Source: Apoda limacodes
Taxonomy: Eukaryota > Arthropoda > Insecta > Lepidoptera > Limacodidae
Reading direction: 5' to 3'
NCBI GenBank assembly: GCA_946406115.1
Contig: OX291555.1
Location: 10,248,001 to 10,312,000 of the forward strand
DNA: 64,000 nt
This document shows, one piece after another, positions 20,917-32,103 of the stretch. The translations under genes and the position numbers were made by a program. The notes beneath the pieces are model-generated. The model was not told where the DNA came from. It made no database searches and saw only the letters and a program-made list of their open reading frames with translations. Position 1 is the stretch's first letter. Each line of letters starts with the position of its first letter.

Positions 20917-21990
20917 TTAAAGACTATTTAACACCAGGCCCAGGAGCCGAGCAAAAACAAAAGTAGCGTGGACGAGCGATACGACGGGGAATAGCGCTAC
21001 AGCGCAGAAGTAAAGTGAATAGCGAGTACCCGCCCGAATGAGCAGCCCGAACTGGGAAAGCCTCCTCCTTACAAAAAAACCGCGGCCCCAAAAACGTTTA
21101 CATTGAGTAGTGTTGTGTTCCTGACGGTGAGTAAAGTTGCCAGAGCTCTTGAGGATTCGCTGCACAGAAGGCTTAGAGGACAAAAGGTGCGGTACTAGAA
21201 CTGTTGAAGCCTAGCACAGATAATACGGTTGCATGCACGGCGGTCGTAAGGGCTACTGATACCCCGCGCTGTTGTAGTCGCCGGGTCCACCCCGTTCTCG
21301 CAAACCAGGTTACGGTCCGCCTGACGGTAAGCGGTCACCGTAGCCTATGGACGCTTGCAAAACCAGGAGCATCACTTGCGCGTTGCCGACCCTTCAGAAA
21401 TCTAATAACTTCTTTTTTTTAAGAACTTCATACTGTAGTCCTTGGAGGTAGCTATTCCACAACCAAAGCGTTCGCGGGAGAAAGTTCATCTGAATCATCA
21501 TCTCCAAGAGCATTACATCTCCAACATATTTACATCTCCAGCAATGTTCAGTTCTGAGATAATTTGCAGAACAAGGTAAAGCTGGCGTCCAAAAACCTTG
21601 GTGTACGCAACTTGTACTTATCCTGGGGACAAAGGTTGCTTTACAAGTCGCAAGTCCGGCCCCAAATGGAGTACTGTTGCCATCTCCGGGCGGGTGCACT
21701 CTTTTGTCCTTTTGAGACGTTTGTCTCCCTGTGTATGTTCTACTGCTTGTATAATGGGATGTGTTACTTTCTACCATCACACAGCTCTCCATCAGTAGGC
21801 ATCGCTCACACCTGAGAACCTAAATGGTCACATACAGTGCGGTTTCAGAGAATCTTTCTCCCGCTTAGGTTGTGGAATGAGCTCCCTGCCAAGGTTTTCT
21901 CTAACGACTACAGTATGACTTCAAGGAAGAAGTTATGAGATTTTTGAAGGGTCGGCAACCGGTCGGGTGTTACAAGCATCTATAGGCTGC
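20917..21990. mobile_element. mosaic of opposed LINE fragments
   Basis: Minus-strand pieces: 20,930-21,310 (5' region, matching 479-660 and 836-1,060) and 21,300-21,560 (3' end, reading FLPRTLWLWN then KKKLLDF). Plus-strand piece: 21,560-21,990, reading VKLASKNLGVRNLYLSWGQR, LLYKSQVRPQMEYCCHL, then the LWNELP region and the common tail. The RT thumb / C terminus of one LINE family is thus present in both orientations, back to back at about 21,560. All frames are broken. Confidence 0.75.
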
Positions 21991-22189
21991 AGTGACTGTC
22001 AAACTCTATCATTTCCTAATTAGTCATAAAAGTTACTTAAGACATAGCTTTGAGGGTGAACAGGAAGTTAATAATAAACTGAAATTTATCTATGCCTGCC
22101 AAATCCTAATCCTATGCTAATAGGACATAGTTTGTTAGGAAAAGGGGTATACTATTCTGTCCCAATTCTTCTATTTTACTGCTAATTAC

Positions 22190-22400
22190 CTCAAAGCTGG
22201 TAATTTACGACATATATGGGACATATATGAAGCCACCTTAGTGAAGATACACTGCATCAGAAGTAGTGTTGCGTCGATAGGCTCACCCCAGTTACATAGG
22301 ACTAAAGTGGTTGGTGAAAAGGGGCTGTCTACCACATTATGATGTGGCTGTGTATCCAACTGCTGATAAACCCCCATGGGGAATTAAAACCGTGAAGATA
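22190..22400 (-). repeat. dispersed repeat family, best copy
   Basis: Shared blocks: GGGACATATATGAAGCCACC, CATCAGAAGTAGTGTTGCG, ACTAAAGTGGTTGGTGAAAA, CCACATTATGATGTGGC. Other copies: 29,885-30,170, 15,838-15,930, 8,640-8,745, worn copies near 10,065 and 19,320. On the minus strand the copies at 22.2 and 29.9 kb share a broken peptide (HNVVDSPFSPTTLVL), so the family may once have coded. Class unknown. Confidence 0.6.
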
Positions 22401-22485
22401 TACAGGTTGTTTTGTTAACATTTATACTTTTTAATAAAAATAAATGTTTTGTTGGTTTAGGTATATGTTAATTTTTGTCAACTAC

Positions 22486-22611
22486 CCTATTATATGGCAT
22501 ATCCTCAATCTTGTCGTCAACAAACTGCGTGCAATAGCACTTAGCAGCACAATTAAATGCATTATCAACACTATGTAAGTCATTGACATAGATAACTGGA
22601 CAGCACACTTC
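22486..22611 (-). CDS. candidate Cys-rich exon, unrecognised gene
   Basis: Acceptor CACAGCTGGCTAG and donor AATAGG|GTAGTT bound 126 bases, 42 codons, phase 0 to 0. It reads EVCCPVIYVNDLHSVDN, AFNCAAKCYCTQFVDD, KIEDMPYNR. Five Cys and the codon use look coding, and the two outer frames are worse. I do not recognise a family, and no neighbour exon was found, so this may also be an old transposon ORF. Confidence 0.3.
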
Positions 22612-24639
22612 CTAGCCAGCTGTGAAAAGAAAAATGGTCCAAAGTGTGATAGAGACGAAGCAATCCTGCTGTCTTGTCTCTTTGCAACTTTTTTTAATAA
22701 ACAATAATAACAATATGTTGGATGTTGATAGAAAGAGAAAAAGATGGCAGGTTTGTTTGTCTCTTTCTATAGGATGGTCAATTTTGTGAATATATCACAC
22801 AGTCCATAGGACAGATTTCAGAACTTGAAGTCTGTGATGTAGTGCAAAGAAATATAAGAGAATGGTTGGAGAGCAACATATTTCATGTGCTTTTGCACAC
22901 TGCGTTTGACAATAGGAGCATATTATTATATCTAGCCCTGCAATTATGGACAGTCTAAATTGGTTAAAAGTTTGCACTGCACTTATAACATACCTCTGTT
23001 GCATAATAACATTCACAAGCCATGAACCAATTATTAGCACACATTGGCTACTTCATACAAAAAAAATTATTCGCTGCTACTAACACTACAAATACCTTTA
23101 ACCTATGTATACACTACAAATACCTTTAACCTATGTATACATGTAAAAGTGTTTGTGTTTTATGCAAGATGTAATAGGATCGTAGCAGAGGGGTGCGGGG
23201 TTGATAACCCTTTGAATAGAGTTAGCTGACCACACTGACCAGTATAGTGTAAATGCATATATTGCAACCTAGATGAAGTATTTTACACATGGAGTTTGTG
23301 ATAGACCTAGACTGCTATGTTATTTAGCTTAAGCGTGAGCTTCAGCACGTTTTGGGGCCCGAATTGGAGAGCAGTGTGTTGTGTGGGGCTATGCCTTATG
23401 AACCAGAAGAAAATCAATAAATTATAAGGCAGGAGAAATTCAAATTTTCTGGAATAAAAAGTAAATTATTAATTAAGAGTATAATTTATCTCCATTTTTA
23501 AATTTTAGCCAAATCGATTCAACTTTTGTGGCGTGAAAGAGTAGCAAACACACACACAGAAATTTTAGCATTTATTACTTTTGCGGAATTCAGACACCAC
23601 CATTGGATTTCTACAGAAACTCCCTGACAAACCAAGACAAAACAATTTCTTTCCATCTTTGTTACTATAACTATTTCTGTCCCAAAAATCTAGTTACCTA
23701 GATAGAGCAGCACTATTGCAACTTAAAATAATATTTTTTGATGGTATACCTGAAAAAAATCTATTCTCATGCGAACTCTCTATAAAAAAAAAACAGGCTA
23801 AGCTATCACTCTTGATCAGGCTATAATTCAGCTCTGTCTGTGCCAAAAAACTAGGCATTTGAAGCATTTGAATATTTTTAAGTATAATTAACTGTTCTTT
23901 GCAATAATTAACATCATTATGTCTGTGCCAACACCAGTTTCAGGAGTCAGTGTCTCACAAACAGATTTAGGTACTATGAAGCAGTGAACGCGGGAACAAT
24001 GTGAATTTAGTTTTTACACGGAATTGTCATTTTGCAATTTGGTTTGGTAGTTTGACTAATTTTGGTTATCTTGAGTAAATCAAAAAAAGCTTATGTTGGT
24101 CAGGAACAATATAGCTTCCTACTAGTAAAAGAATATAATCAGTTCAGTAGTTTTAGAGGTAAAAAACAAATTTAACTTTCTTCTAATATTATTAGGTATA
24201 AATAATAAAGATAAACATAGTAGTGTGTGTAAGGAAAGGGTGATCGGGTGCATGCTTGGGTTGACATGAAATCAGAACACTTGGATAAAGATATTTTTCT
24301 GCTTCTACTATGGTACCTACGCCACACACTTATGACTAAAGAAGACAAAAAATAAAGGCACAAGCCCATGAACTTGTACTTTAACACAATAGCTAGATGC
24401 AACTACTAAATGCACAATGATAATGACATAACAATGACTTATTGTTATAATCACATACAACTACACATTGCTAAATGTTTTATATAATATGAGCCCAACA
24501 TAAACACTCTATAATACTAAACCATTGAAAACAGTTTTTTGAGCCTACATGTTGTAGTTTTTTTGTCAAAGTTAGATTTTTTTATTGCATTAACAATTTA
24601 CAAAATGGCATTGCTAATTATTTCACCATGGCTATTTAT
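22612..24639. other. no supported gene
   Basis: AT-rich sequence. A 25-base direct repeat around ACTACAAATACCTTTAACC lies at 23,083-23,130. A short plus frame at 23,919 (MSVPTPVSGVSV) and a minus frame opposite (CETLTPETGVGTD) both look mildly coding; neither can be tied to a gene. Confidence 0.4.
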
Positions 24640-25085
24640 ATGCCGTAAGTGTGTACATCTTATTATTACTGAGACATTCCTGATATTCACACTCGCACAT
24701 TCATTAACAAATAAGTGTAACTATTTGGAATTGCCTGATAAGAGAAACAAAACATTAACATCCCCTGCAATAGGAGTCCTGCTTTATATTCTATGTCTGG
24801 TCAGAAGGGTTTCTGGTACCAATATTGTGGTCACTTAGGTGTATTTATGGACAAACTACTTATTTTGCAGTTTTAGATGTGCTTTCCTTTCTTTTTTTTT
24901 TATAGGCTCCTGATGTCTTAGGTCATAGATGTGTACATCTCATTACTACTGAGAAATTTGGTATTACCTGAATTAATGGAGTTGCTCTCAAAACATTATT
25001 TGCATATAACAATATTCTCTGTCGGGTTAGAAGGGTTTCTAATACCAAAATTGTGGCTAGTAAGGTGTGTTTATGCACAATTTTG
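24640..25085 (+). repeat. diverged tandem duplication
   Basis: 24,648-24,850 and 24,929-25,080 share in order TGTGTACATCTYATTA, TACTGAGA, GGTYAGAAGGGTTTCT, RTACCAAWATTGTGG and GTGTRTTTATG. The second unit is shorter. No coding sense. Confidence 0.65.
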
Positions 25086-25778
25086 TACCTATGCAATATC
25101 AGCCACCATTGATCATCGGCCACAGATGGGACACAGGATTGACTCTAGTGTAGTCTAGTCCATCAGTATCATGCAATAGGATGTAGAATGTAAAGAACTA
25201 AATGTTTGAAAGAAATTATGTTTGGCAGTATATGGCTGAGGTTATCAGATCATGTTTTGCGTTGCAAGAGACTGCCTAATGCTTTAGTAATGTCCAATTT
25301 TATGTAAGTAAATTTTGAACCAACCATGTATTTAAGTTTTGATTTTTAATGAAATATTTTTGTTTTGTACAGAAATAGGTACCATTACAATAGGTTAGGT
25401 TAGGATTATATTTTTTCCAGAACAAAGGAACAAAGCTAGGTGGTAAGTTGTAGCAATGAGTTATTAGGTTGCATTTATGAATAGCCAGCATTGAAACCCT
25501 ATTTCTATATCTTTTTAGAGTGGAAATCCAAACTTCACACCTCAGCACATAAAAATAAATGCTTCTACAAACTCAGGAAATGTCTCTGTCGAAAAACATT
25601 GATTCAATAATCCTTTATCATACCCATTTATATTGTCACTGTGTTCACTAGCTGATCATATACCTTAGTAATTTATTATAATAAATAAATTTTCTTTTGG
25701 GAATAAAAAAAATATAATAAAAGTAAATGACTTGAAACATAGCATAAGAGAAGAGAGACAGCAAAAAACCAAGCTTTA
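25086..25778. other. no supported gene
   Basis: A minus-strand open frame at 25,548-25,300 (includes LAIHKCNLITHCYNLPPSF) is unsupported by splice sites or similarity. Otherwise AT-rich. Confidence 0.4.
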
Positions 25779-26194
25779 GGGCACATTTGTTTTGGGATGC
25801 AGAATCATTATTTTCGTTTATGTTGTCATGTCGTCCATTTGTTTTGCATTGGTGTCAAAATGGTGCAAAAAGTATCAAAATTTTAGTATCATCTGCAACA
25901 AACTGTCATATGTTCGTTTGCAATATTTTTGTCACTTTTGCCACTGAAAAATGAAATTGTAGACCGATGTCTGGAGGTCAGGTTTTAGTGTTAATCTGTC
26001 AAACTGCCTACACAAATATATTGTTTATGTGATTTTTTTTTTCATAGAGTGTGTACGTCGACCGTTCATTTTGCAATCAAAAATTTTGTTAGTAATGTTT
26101 CAAAGTACATATAGGTGTCTGTGGCAAAACTGGCATTATCAAAATGTAAAAATTATCAATTGTGGCAATTCCTAATCCCAAAATAAATGTGCCC
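25779..26194. mobile_element. non-autonomous TIR element (416 bp)
   Basis: The left end GGGCACATTTGTTTTGGGAT and the right end, reverse-complemented, GGGCACATTTATTTTGGGAT agree at 19 of 20 positions, and similarity goes on inside. No transposase. The target duplication is unclear (TTTA on the left, ATATTA on the right), so the superfamily is open. Confidence 0.75.
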
Positions 26195-26486
26195 ATATTA
26201 TACAGCAGCTACATACCTACATGCAATCAACAAAATTTTATTCATTGATAGTGTGGTTTGTTTAAATATGGAATCATGAATACATTTATTTCACTATTCA
26301 GGGAGAGTTCAGAAACTACATCTAAACTGTGAAAAACTGCATAACAGATTTTAGTTAAAGATTTTTAATTCATGTATATTACAACTCAATTGTAGGTTCT
26401 GTAAGCACCCTTGTTTAAAATAATGGTTTAGTAATGAGTGACCTAGGAAAATTAAAGAAATCAAAACCAAAACATACAGACAACAT
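26195..26486. other. no feature seen
   Basis: AT-rich, nothing recognised. Confidence 0.3.
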
Positions 26487-26574
26487 CTAGAGGCATCCAG
26501 CTATGAGTAGCTCCTCACATTCTGTCCGCATAGCATCCAGCTTTCTGAGCACACTCCAAAGACTCTTCTCATGG
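26487..26574 (-). CDS. candidate terminal exon, unrecognised gene
   Basis: Acceptor CCTGATGCAG, then one base completing a codon, then HEKSLWSVLRKLDAMRTEC, EELLIAGCL and TAG. The helix-like, charged composition looks genuinely coding and the frame is the only open one. Donor-like GAAT|GTGAGG occurs inside, so it could be an internal exon instead. No partner exon was found with confidence; 27,664-27,700 (donor ACCAG|GTATGT) is a possible upstream one. Confidence 0.35.
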
Positions 26575-28398
26575 CTGCATCAGGTTTAATAACAAAAATT
26601 TCACTTGAAAAACTGCTGCCATTTAAGCAGATATTGTTTAAAGTTAAAAGAAACTAAACATTAAAGACACATGGATACCTAACACAGCCTTTACAATAAT
26701 ACAATCACTCTATGTTTATGTCACAGGCACTGAATTAAGGACAACAAATTCGTTTTGTACTCACAATACAACGTTTAATCGGTTGCAAAACGTTTCGAAA
26801 GTAAAATGCAATTAAACATTTTTTATTGAAAGCGCAATAACCTCGGAGCGGCGGATTAAATACGATTAGATATTTTGCAACGGAATTGAAGACAGTTTGG
26901 AGAAAAATACTGCAGCACACAATTTCAACACCAAAAACAATATTTACACAGTCAAACTGGGCTACAACTCAAAAATAGCAACGCACCAGTCTGAAGAGCG
27001 AAATGTTGTTAGAATTAAGGATGGAATTTTCATTACAGATTACACAAAAAGGGAAATACAAAACTATGTTTTTGCTTCAGTAATAAATCAACGGATGAGT
27101 GTTTTTTAGTAAGGAATAAATGTGAATCAAGAGAGAATTCAAGTCTATTTGACAGAATGACAGACAGCGCATTTTCCCCTCCCCCGTAGCTCACCCGCAG
27201 ACGCCCTACAAAATGTTGCCACCAGTTAGACGTTATCTGCACAGATAATAGTATTATGTCCAAGTGGAATTATTGTGCAGGCGGGCTAGAATTATTGTAA
27301 TTACAGCTAAATTATTGTTTTGCCCACTTTAAAACCGATTTTATACCAACAATGGGAAAAAATACTGGTCGGTCCGAATATACCAAAGTATTTCTTGAAG
27401 AGAACTTCTTCTCTTTGCAACAAGGTCGAAATTTGTCTGTATTTGTTGTGAATCAAATAAAAGGACGCCAAGACTGACAGGCGTTTCGTTTCTACGTTTG
27501 CGGACTTGGATTTTGCTTACTAACAAACAGCCAATCCTACAATAAAACAAAAAGACTGTGTGTAGTGTAAGCCCTAAATTATTGTACTTTTGCATACAAT
27601 AGTCAAAACACTATTGTAAATGGTGTGATAGGCCAAATTATTGTATAGATTCAAAATTTATTTTATATCTAACATACCTGGTTGCCACACCAACAATAGC
27701 TATTCCCTCCGCGTGTTAGGATTTAAAAAAGTTATTTACATCAATCCCAACAATTTTTAAGTTCAATCTAATTTCAGAAATGACAGATCAAGAAATCAGA
27801 TTATTGTAAGCAACGATTGTTTTAATCGACTTCAAAAAATAGGAGGTTCACAATTTTATTTGTCTATATGTTTTTTTTCTCAAACATATTTTGTAAGACT
27901 GACAATCCATACTTTAATATTATTAATGTAAAAGTTTGTTTGCTTATGCACTATGATTTTAGAAAAATGTTTCGGGATAGGAATAGGGATTGGACAGACT
28001 TCAGACAACTTGGAACAGAACACTGACCTAAACACCTACATAAAGTAGGTTGGAAGTTAATATGAAAGTTAGTATGAAGTTAATTATTATCCATCATTGT
28101 TTCTATCAACATTTTGAATTTCTGAAAATTGGTAATTAGTTTTGTGGTTGCAATTCAGGAGCGACTATTTTAACTGATTTTGGATAATCAAAATTTAGGC
28201 TCCAAAATATAGTTTTTTTTTAACTTATTGCTAATCTCGAGAGATATCACTTTAAACGTCCCGTATCAGTTCCCAATAATTATGGCAACCCTAGCTATAA
28301 TACATATTATAGCTCTGTGTGTGATGGACTTGAAGGTGAATCCGATCAACATTTTTTCATATCAACTTCATTACACTAAATAACTTAAATACTTAAAA
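26575..28398. other. no supported gene; ATTATTGT motif cluster
   Basis: Five exact AATTATTGT copies on the plus strand (27,268; 27,290; 27,310; 27,577; 27,636) and one GATTATTGT (27,799). The first three are about 20-22 bases apart. This clustering resembles subterminal motifs of a DNA transposon, but no terminal repeats were found. The rest is AT-rich. Confidence 0.45.
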
Positions 28399-28568
28399 AG
28401 TGTTATTATTATACAGCGATACTTATTATAGTCGTTAAACACATATTCATTCATAAAATGCCAGTGAATTTTATAATAACCAAAGTTTTTATAGAATTCA
28501 TTAAATGTAAAGTCAAAAAACCTTTTTATCAAATAATTCACTGGCATTTCATGAATATTTATATTGCG
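28399..28568. mobile_element. palindromic MITE, copy 1
   Basis: Inverted arms CATAAAATGCCAGTGAATT (28,452-28,470) and AATTCACTGGCATTTCATGA (28,534-28,553), with outer GTGTTATTATTATACAGCG. Copy 2 at 46,605-46,775 shares the outer motif and both arms. Confidence 0.75.
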
Positions 28569-28884
28569 TCGGTGATGAATTGAAGAATGTTATAATAACG
28601 TATCATAGCAGCGTAGCAGCGAAATGTTAAGTTAGAGATATTTAGTGCACCGGAAGGTTGTATGGCAAAAAATTGATTCAAATTTTAAAGCGCTAATATT
28701 CCGCACTTAATTTTTATACAGCGCCAATTCAACTGTCACAGGTATCGAGAGGTAAGACTACGACTTGCAATTTGAATATTCGCTACGCGGCTACAACTAT
28801 AAATTCGAGTAATTGGTGTTAAGTATCCGAATAATTAATAAATTAAACGATGCGGGTTAATTTTACACGCCACTTTCACGCATC

Positions 28885-29475
28885 AGATGTTGAAGAGGCT
28901 ATAGAAAGAAAAAGAGGTTTGAAAGTGATATTCAGCAATCTGTCAACTTCAGTTAACGAAGCTGAAGACCGAAACTGGCAAAATCGTTTCATTCAAACCT
29001 GAAATATTGAGAGAGACTGAGAATTTCTATAGACAGATAATTATACACTTCAATCTGATCCCGTCAACATCACGGCAGAAGATATCAGTACCAGTTAGAT
29101 TAAACAAGTTTAAATTGGCCTTCAAACAGCTAGGGAACTATAAGGCGGCAATTGATGACGTAATCACGTCAGAGCTTTTAAGAGCGGATGCAACACCGAT
29201 ACCTATAGCCCTTCAGAGGCTCTTAAATCCTATCTTCCTCGAAGATATTACGCCAGAGCTCTGGAGCAGCAGCACGGTTATACTTTTCCTTAAAAAATCT
29301 GACTTACCTTATTAAATAACTATAGGGGGAATGTATTAAAGGAGTTTTTCATAGGTTTTACAAATCGTCTCAGACGAAGGTTTAATGGATTTCAGCCTCC
29401 CGAAAAAGTCGCGTTTTCGATAAGGCCTTAGTATCATGGGCCACATATACGCTCTGTCAAGTTAACATAAGACAG
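28885..29475 (+). pseudogene. RTE-like LINE reverse transcriptase, decayed
   Basis: Reading across at least three frames gives VEEAIERKRGLKVIFSNLS, then ETGKIVSFKPEILRETENFY, then KAAIDDVITSELLRADATPI, LQRLLNPIFLEDITPELWS, VILFLKKSDL, and finally NYRGNVLKEFFIGFTNRLRR and FNGFQPPEKVAF. These follow the order of RTE/BovB-type reverse transcriptases (linker, RT0/RT1, PEAWS, KKGD, NYRPISLL, FRKG). The catalytic RT core is missing after 29,475. Frameshifts and stops are frequent. Confidence 0.8.
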
Positions 29476-29506
29476 AAGAGTAATTTAAGCCTCTTTGCTG
29501 CAGTGT

Positions 29507-29618
29507 TTTTTTTTTTATATTACTGAGGCGGCAAACAAGCATACGATCCCTCTGATGGTAAGCGGTCACCGAAGACTATGGACGCTTGTAACACCAGGGG
29601 TATCACTCACGCGTTATA
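29507..29618 (-). mobile_element. LINE 3' tail, minus strand
   Basis: From the T run at 29,507 the reverse complement gives the common tail: ACGCGTGAGTGATACCCCTG, GGTGACCGCTTACCATCAG and CTTGTTTGCCGCC before poly(A). Confidence 0.7.
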
Positions 29619-29884
29619 ACTATGTCTGTTTCACTACAAGGACAGAGTGCGAAACCAATCCAAAACCAGAAAGGTGTTTAGACAGGGAGACGTTATCATT
29701 CCGAAACTGTTTACACACGTTGTAAGGCATGTTAATAAGCAGAAGGAGTGGAAAGGATATGGCATCAACATAAACAGCCAGTAAACCCCTGCCTAATCCT
29801 GACTTACTTGTAGTTCGTCGGAAACTGGCTACATATTATTTTATTCCTGGTCTTTCATTTTATCTTTTATTTCTTTTAAGTTGT

Positions 29885-30170
29885 TAATTTACGACGCATG
29901 GGACATATATGAAACTATCTTAGTTCAGATACTCTGCATCAAAGGCAGTGTTGCGCCGATGGGCCCACCACCTATCATATAGTGTTTTGGTGTAAAGAAG
30001 TTGTCCTCCACATTATGACGTGAGAGTATGTCCAGCCATTGGTTACCTCCTTCTGGAGAAAACCCCGTTAGTTTACCAAAGACAAAGTCATGACAGAATC
30101 GCTGGCAGATATTGGCAGATGTTGTTGACAAATATCCATACCTAAGGCAATTAGTCCAATTAGGTAGGTT
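29885..30170 (-). repeat. dispersed repeat (family of 22.2 kb)
   Basis: Shares CGCATGGGACATATATGAA, TCTGCATCAAAGGCAGTG, CCACATTATGACGTG and TTGGTTACCTCCTTCTGGA with the other copies. Confidence 0.6.
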
Positions 30171-30400
30171 CAAATTTAAGAATGAGACTGATTGAAAAAT
30201 CTAGTTTTAATGGCCAGCGTTTGAGAATCGTCTAACATATTTTCGTCCAAAATCATTCAGCGAGCTATGGAACACTTGTTTATATCGAATTGGACATTTG
30301 GCCAATTTCCAGCCTGAGTCCTGCCTTGACTGACTAATATTTGATTGAATGAACTTAGACTACTCAGTTATGTGGCTTTAGGATGTTTCTTTATTATATA

Positions 30401-30982
30401 CACACCGGCACAATTAGCGGAACAGAAAAAAAGTGAGACTATAAGATAATAACGCATATATTTGACGAAATCATTCAGATTGTTGGGGAGTGGCATTCTG
30501 GATTTAACCCTTCTTTTTAGCAAGTCCCAGACATGCTCTATCGGATTCATATCGGGGGAATTTGCTGGCCACTACATCACCGGTATACCTACGTGGCTAA
30601 GATATGCCTGTACCGATTGTGCACTATGAGCACGAGCATTATCTTGCATTAGAATAAAGTCGTCACCAATAAATGGGGCAAATGGTACAACATGTTCTTC
30701 TAAAATGTCTCTGATGTATCGATCTGCTGTCATGGTCCCTCCTGTGACTATCACTAACTCCGTGCGAGCTCCCAAACATATCCCTCCCCAAACCATAATC
30801 GAGCCGCCACCATAAGCCACTGTGTGTTCAAAATTAGACTGTATGTGGCGTTCTCCTTTGCGTCTCCATATTCGCTGTCTCCCATCGATCTGTTTTAAAA
30901 GAACTCTGCACTCATCAGTAAAGAGAACCTGCTGCCATTTGTTCAAATCCTTTTTTTGTGTTCCGCTAATTGTGCCGGTGTG
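30401..30982 (-). mobile_element. deleted Tc1/mariner element with intact TIRs
   Basis: Left end CACACCGGCACAATTAGCGG (30,401-30,420) and right end as its exact reverse complement (30,963-30,982); the match continues through GAACA to about 32 bases with one mismatch. TA flanks both ends (30,399-30,400 and 30,983-30,984), the Tc1 target-site duplication. At 582 bp it is about a third of a full element; the left part of the transposase gene, coding for the DNA-binding domain, is gone. Confidence 0.92.
30430..30955 (-). pseudogene. Tc1 transposase C-terminal half, broken
   Basis: The frame begins right after the TIR (KKDLNKWQQVLFTDECR). It holds the first catalytic Asp (LFTDECR), the second (LMQDNARAHS) and the Glu ([17 protein letters not shown]). 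The spacing from the second Asp to the Glu is 34 residues, so DD34E, typical of Tc1. A TAG interrupts it between GIPVM and WPANSPD. No helix-turn-helix domain remains, so it cannot encode a working enzyme. Confidence 0.9.
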
Positions 30983-30989
30983 TATATAA

Positions 30990-31235
30990 ACCTACTTGAA
31001 TATATTTTTCTCTCGAACTCCAGAGTCTGTGCGCTCTCGAGATTGTTCTCAATAAGCCTCCTAGGACCTTATTGGGAACAGTTTCGAGCTATTCGTACTC
31101 TGGAATTCGAGAGAGAAAAAAAATATATGCAAGCACATTCACGGGTTTCGAGAGTTAAGTCCGACTTCCATACATTTTAGTCTCGAATTCCAGAGTCCAA
31201 ACAGCTCGAAACTGTTCCCAATAAGGTCCTAGCGC
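30990..31235. repeat. three-armed palindromic repeat
   Basis: Arm 1 (30,995-31,060: TTTCTCTCGAACTCCAGAGT, TTCTCAATAAG) pairs with arm 2 (31,066-31,133: CTTATTGGGAACAGTTTCGA, ACTCTGGAATTCGAGAGAG). Arm 3 (31,180-31,231: CTCGAATTCCAGAGTC, CGAAACTGTTCCCAATAAGG) repeats arm 1. It begins 8 bases outside the Tc1 right end. Confidence 0.75.
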
Positions 31236-32103
31236 GTTAGAAGCATTTATTATTACTGCAATATGATTCAACCATTAATTACATAGGTATTTACATAATT
31301 TACGTTCATTGATATACGTAATTGAATCAACCTTTTATGAATAACTTACAACTAGGTATTATGGTAATTAAATAGTGAGTAGACGTTACCTTTGTATATT
31401 AAATGAAAATGAATGAAATTTGAACATTATATTATGCAAAACTTGTATTATTTTAATTCCTAATTCTAAAACATGATTCACTATTTTATTTTATTTTACT
31501 TCTCACGCAGCGCTCAGACTCGCAAATTTTCATTCTAGTGGTTTTGATTGATTGACAAAATAAATTTTAGTGTTTGAATTTTATACATACATATATCCGT
31601 AAAAAATATTGACAGATAATAAATAACTTAGTTTAGACTAGTTATATCTCGTGGTTTTGTTTGTAATAATTTTCGTAATGAATATCTGTATCTGTGAATA
31701 GGGTAAACATTGCCTCAGGTTGTATACCCCACCACAGGCCACAGATCCCAGAGAAAAGTGGCTTAGGTAGTAGTTCCCTATGGTGATCCAATGCAGATTG
31801 GCGTACTTTGTCGAACTAGTGGTCGCTGGATTGTCAGTGTCTTATAGACAACTATCATATGATAATAACAAACTGGGTTATACGTACCCAATAGCAAAAA
31901 ATCTACATTGAAATTTAGTGTTTTTTGCTGCAACGCACACATATATATCTATTCTCATCATTTGGAGTATTTAGGCTAGACGCTAATGGATGATAAACTA
32001 GCCTTTATACACCTGATTTATATAATAACTAAATAAAACTTTACAAATGAACTCCAGTTTATTTCTTTGCACTTTCTTGCAACATAGCGTAAGGCAACAC
32101 TGT
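31236..32103. other. no gene seen
   Basis: AT-rich. Bases 31,690-31,850 (GGTTGTATACCCCACCACAG, TTGTCAGTGTCTTATAGAC) look like an old repeat. No exon. Confidence 0.4.

Noticed and set aside
23919..23990. Short ORF MSVPTPVSGVSV on the plus strand
   Set aside because: Only 22 codons, no flanking exon, and the opposite strand looks equally coding.
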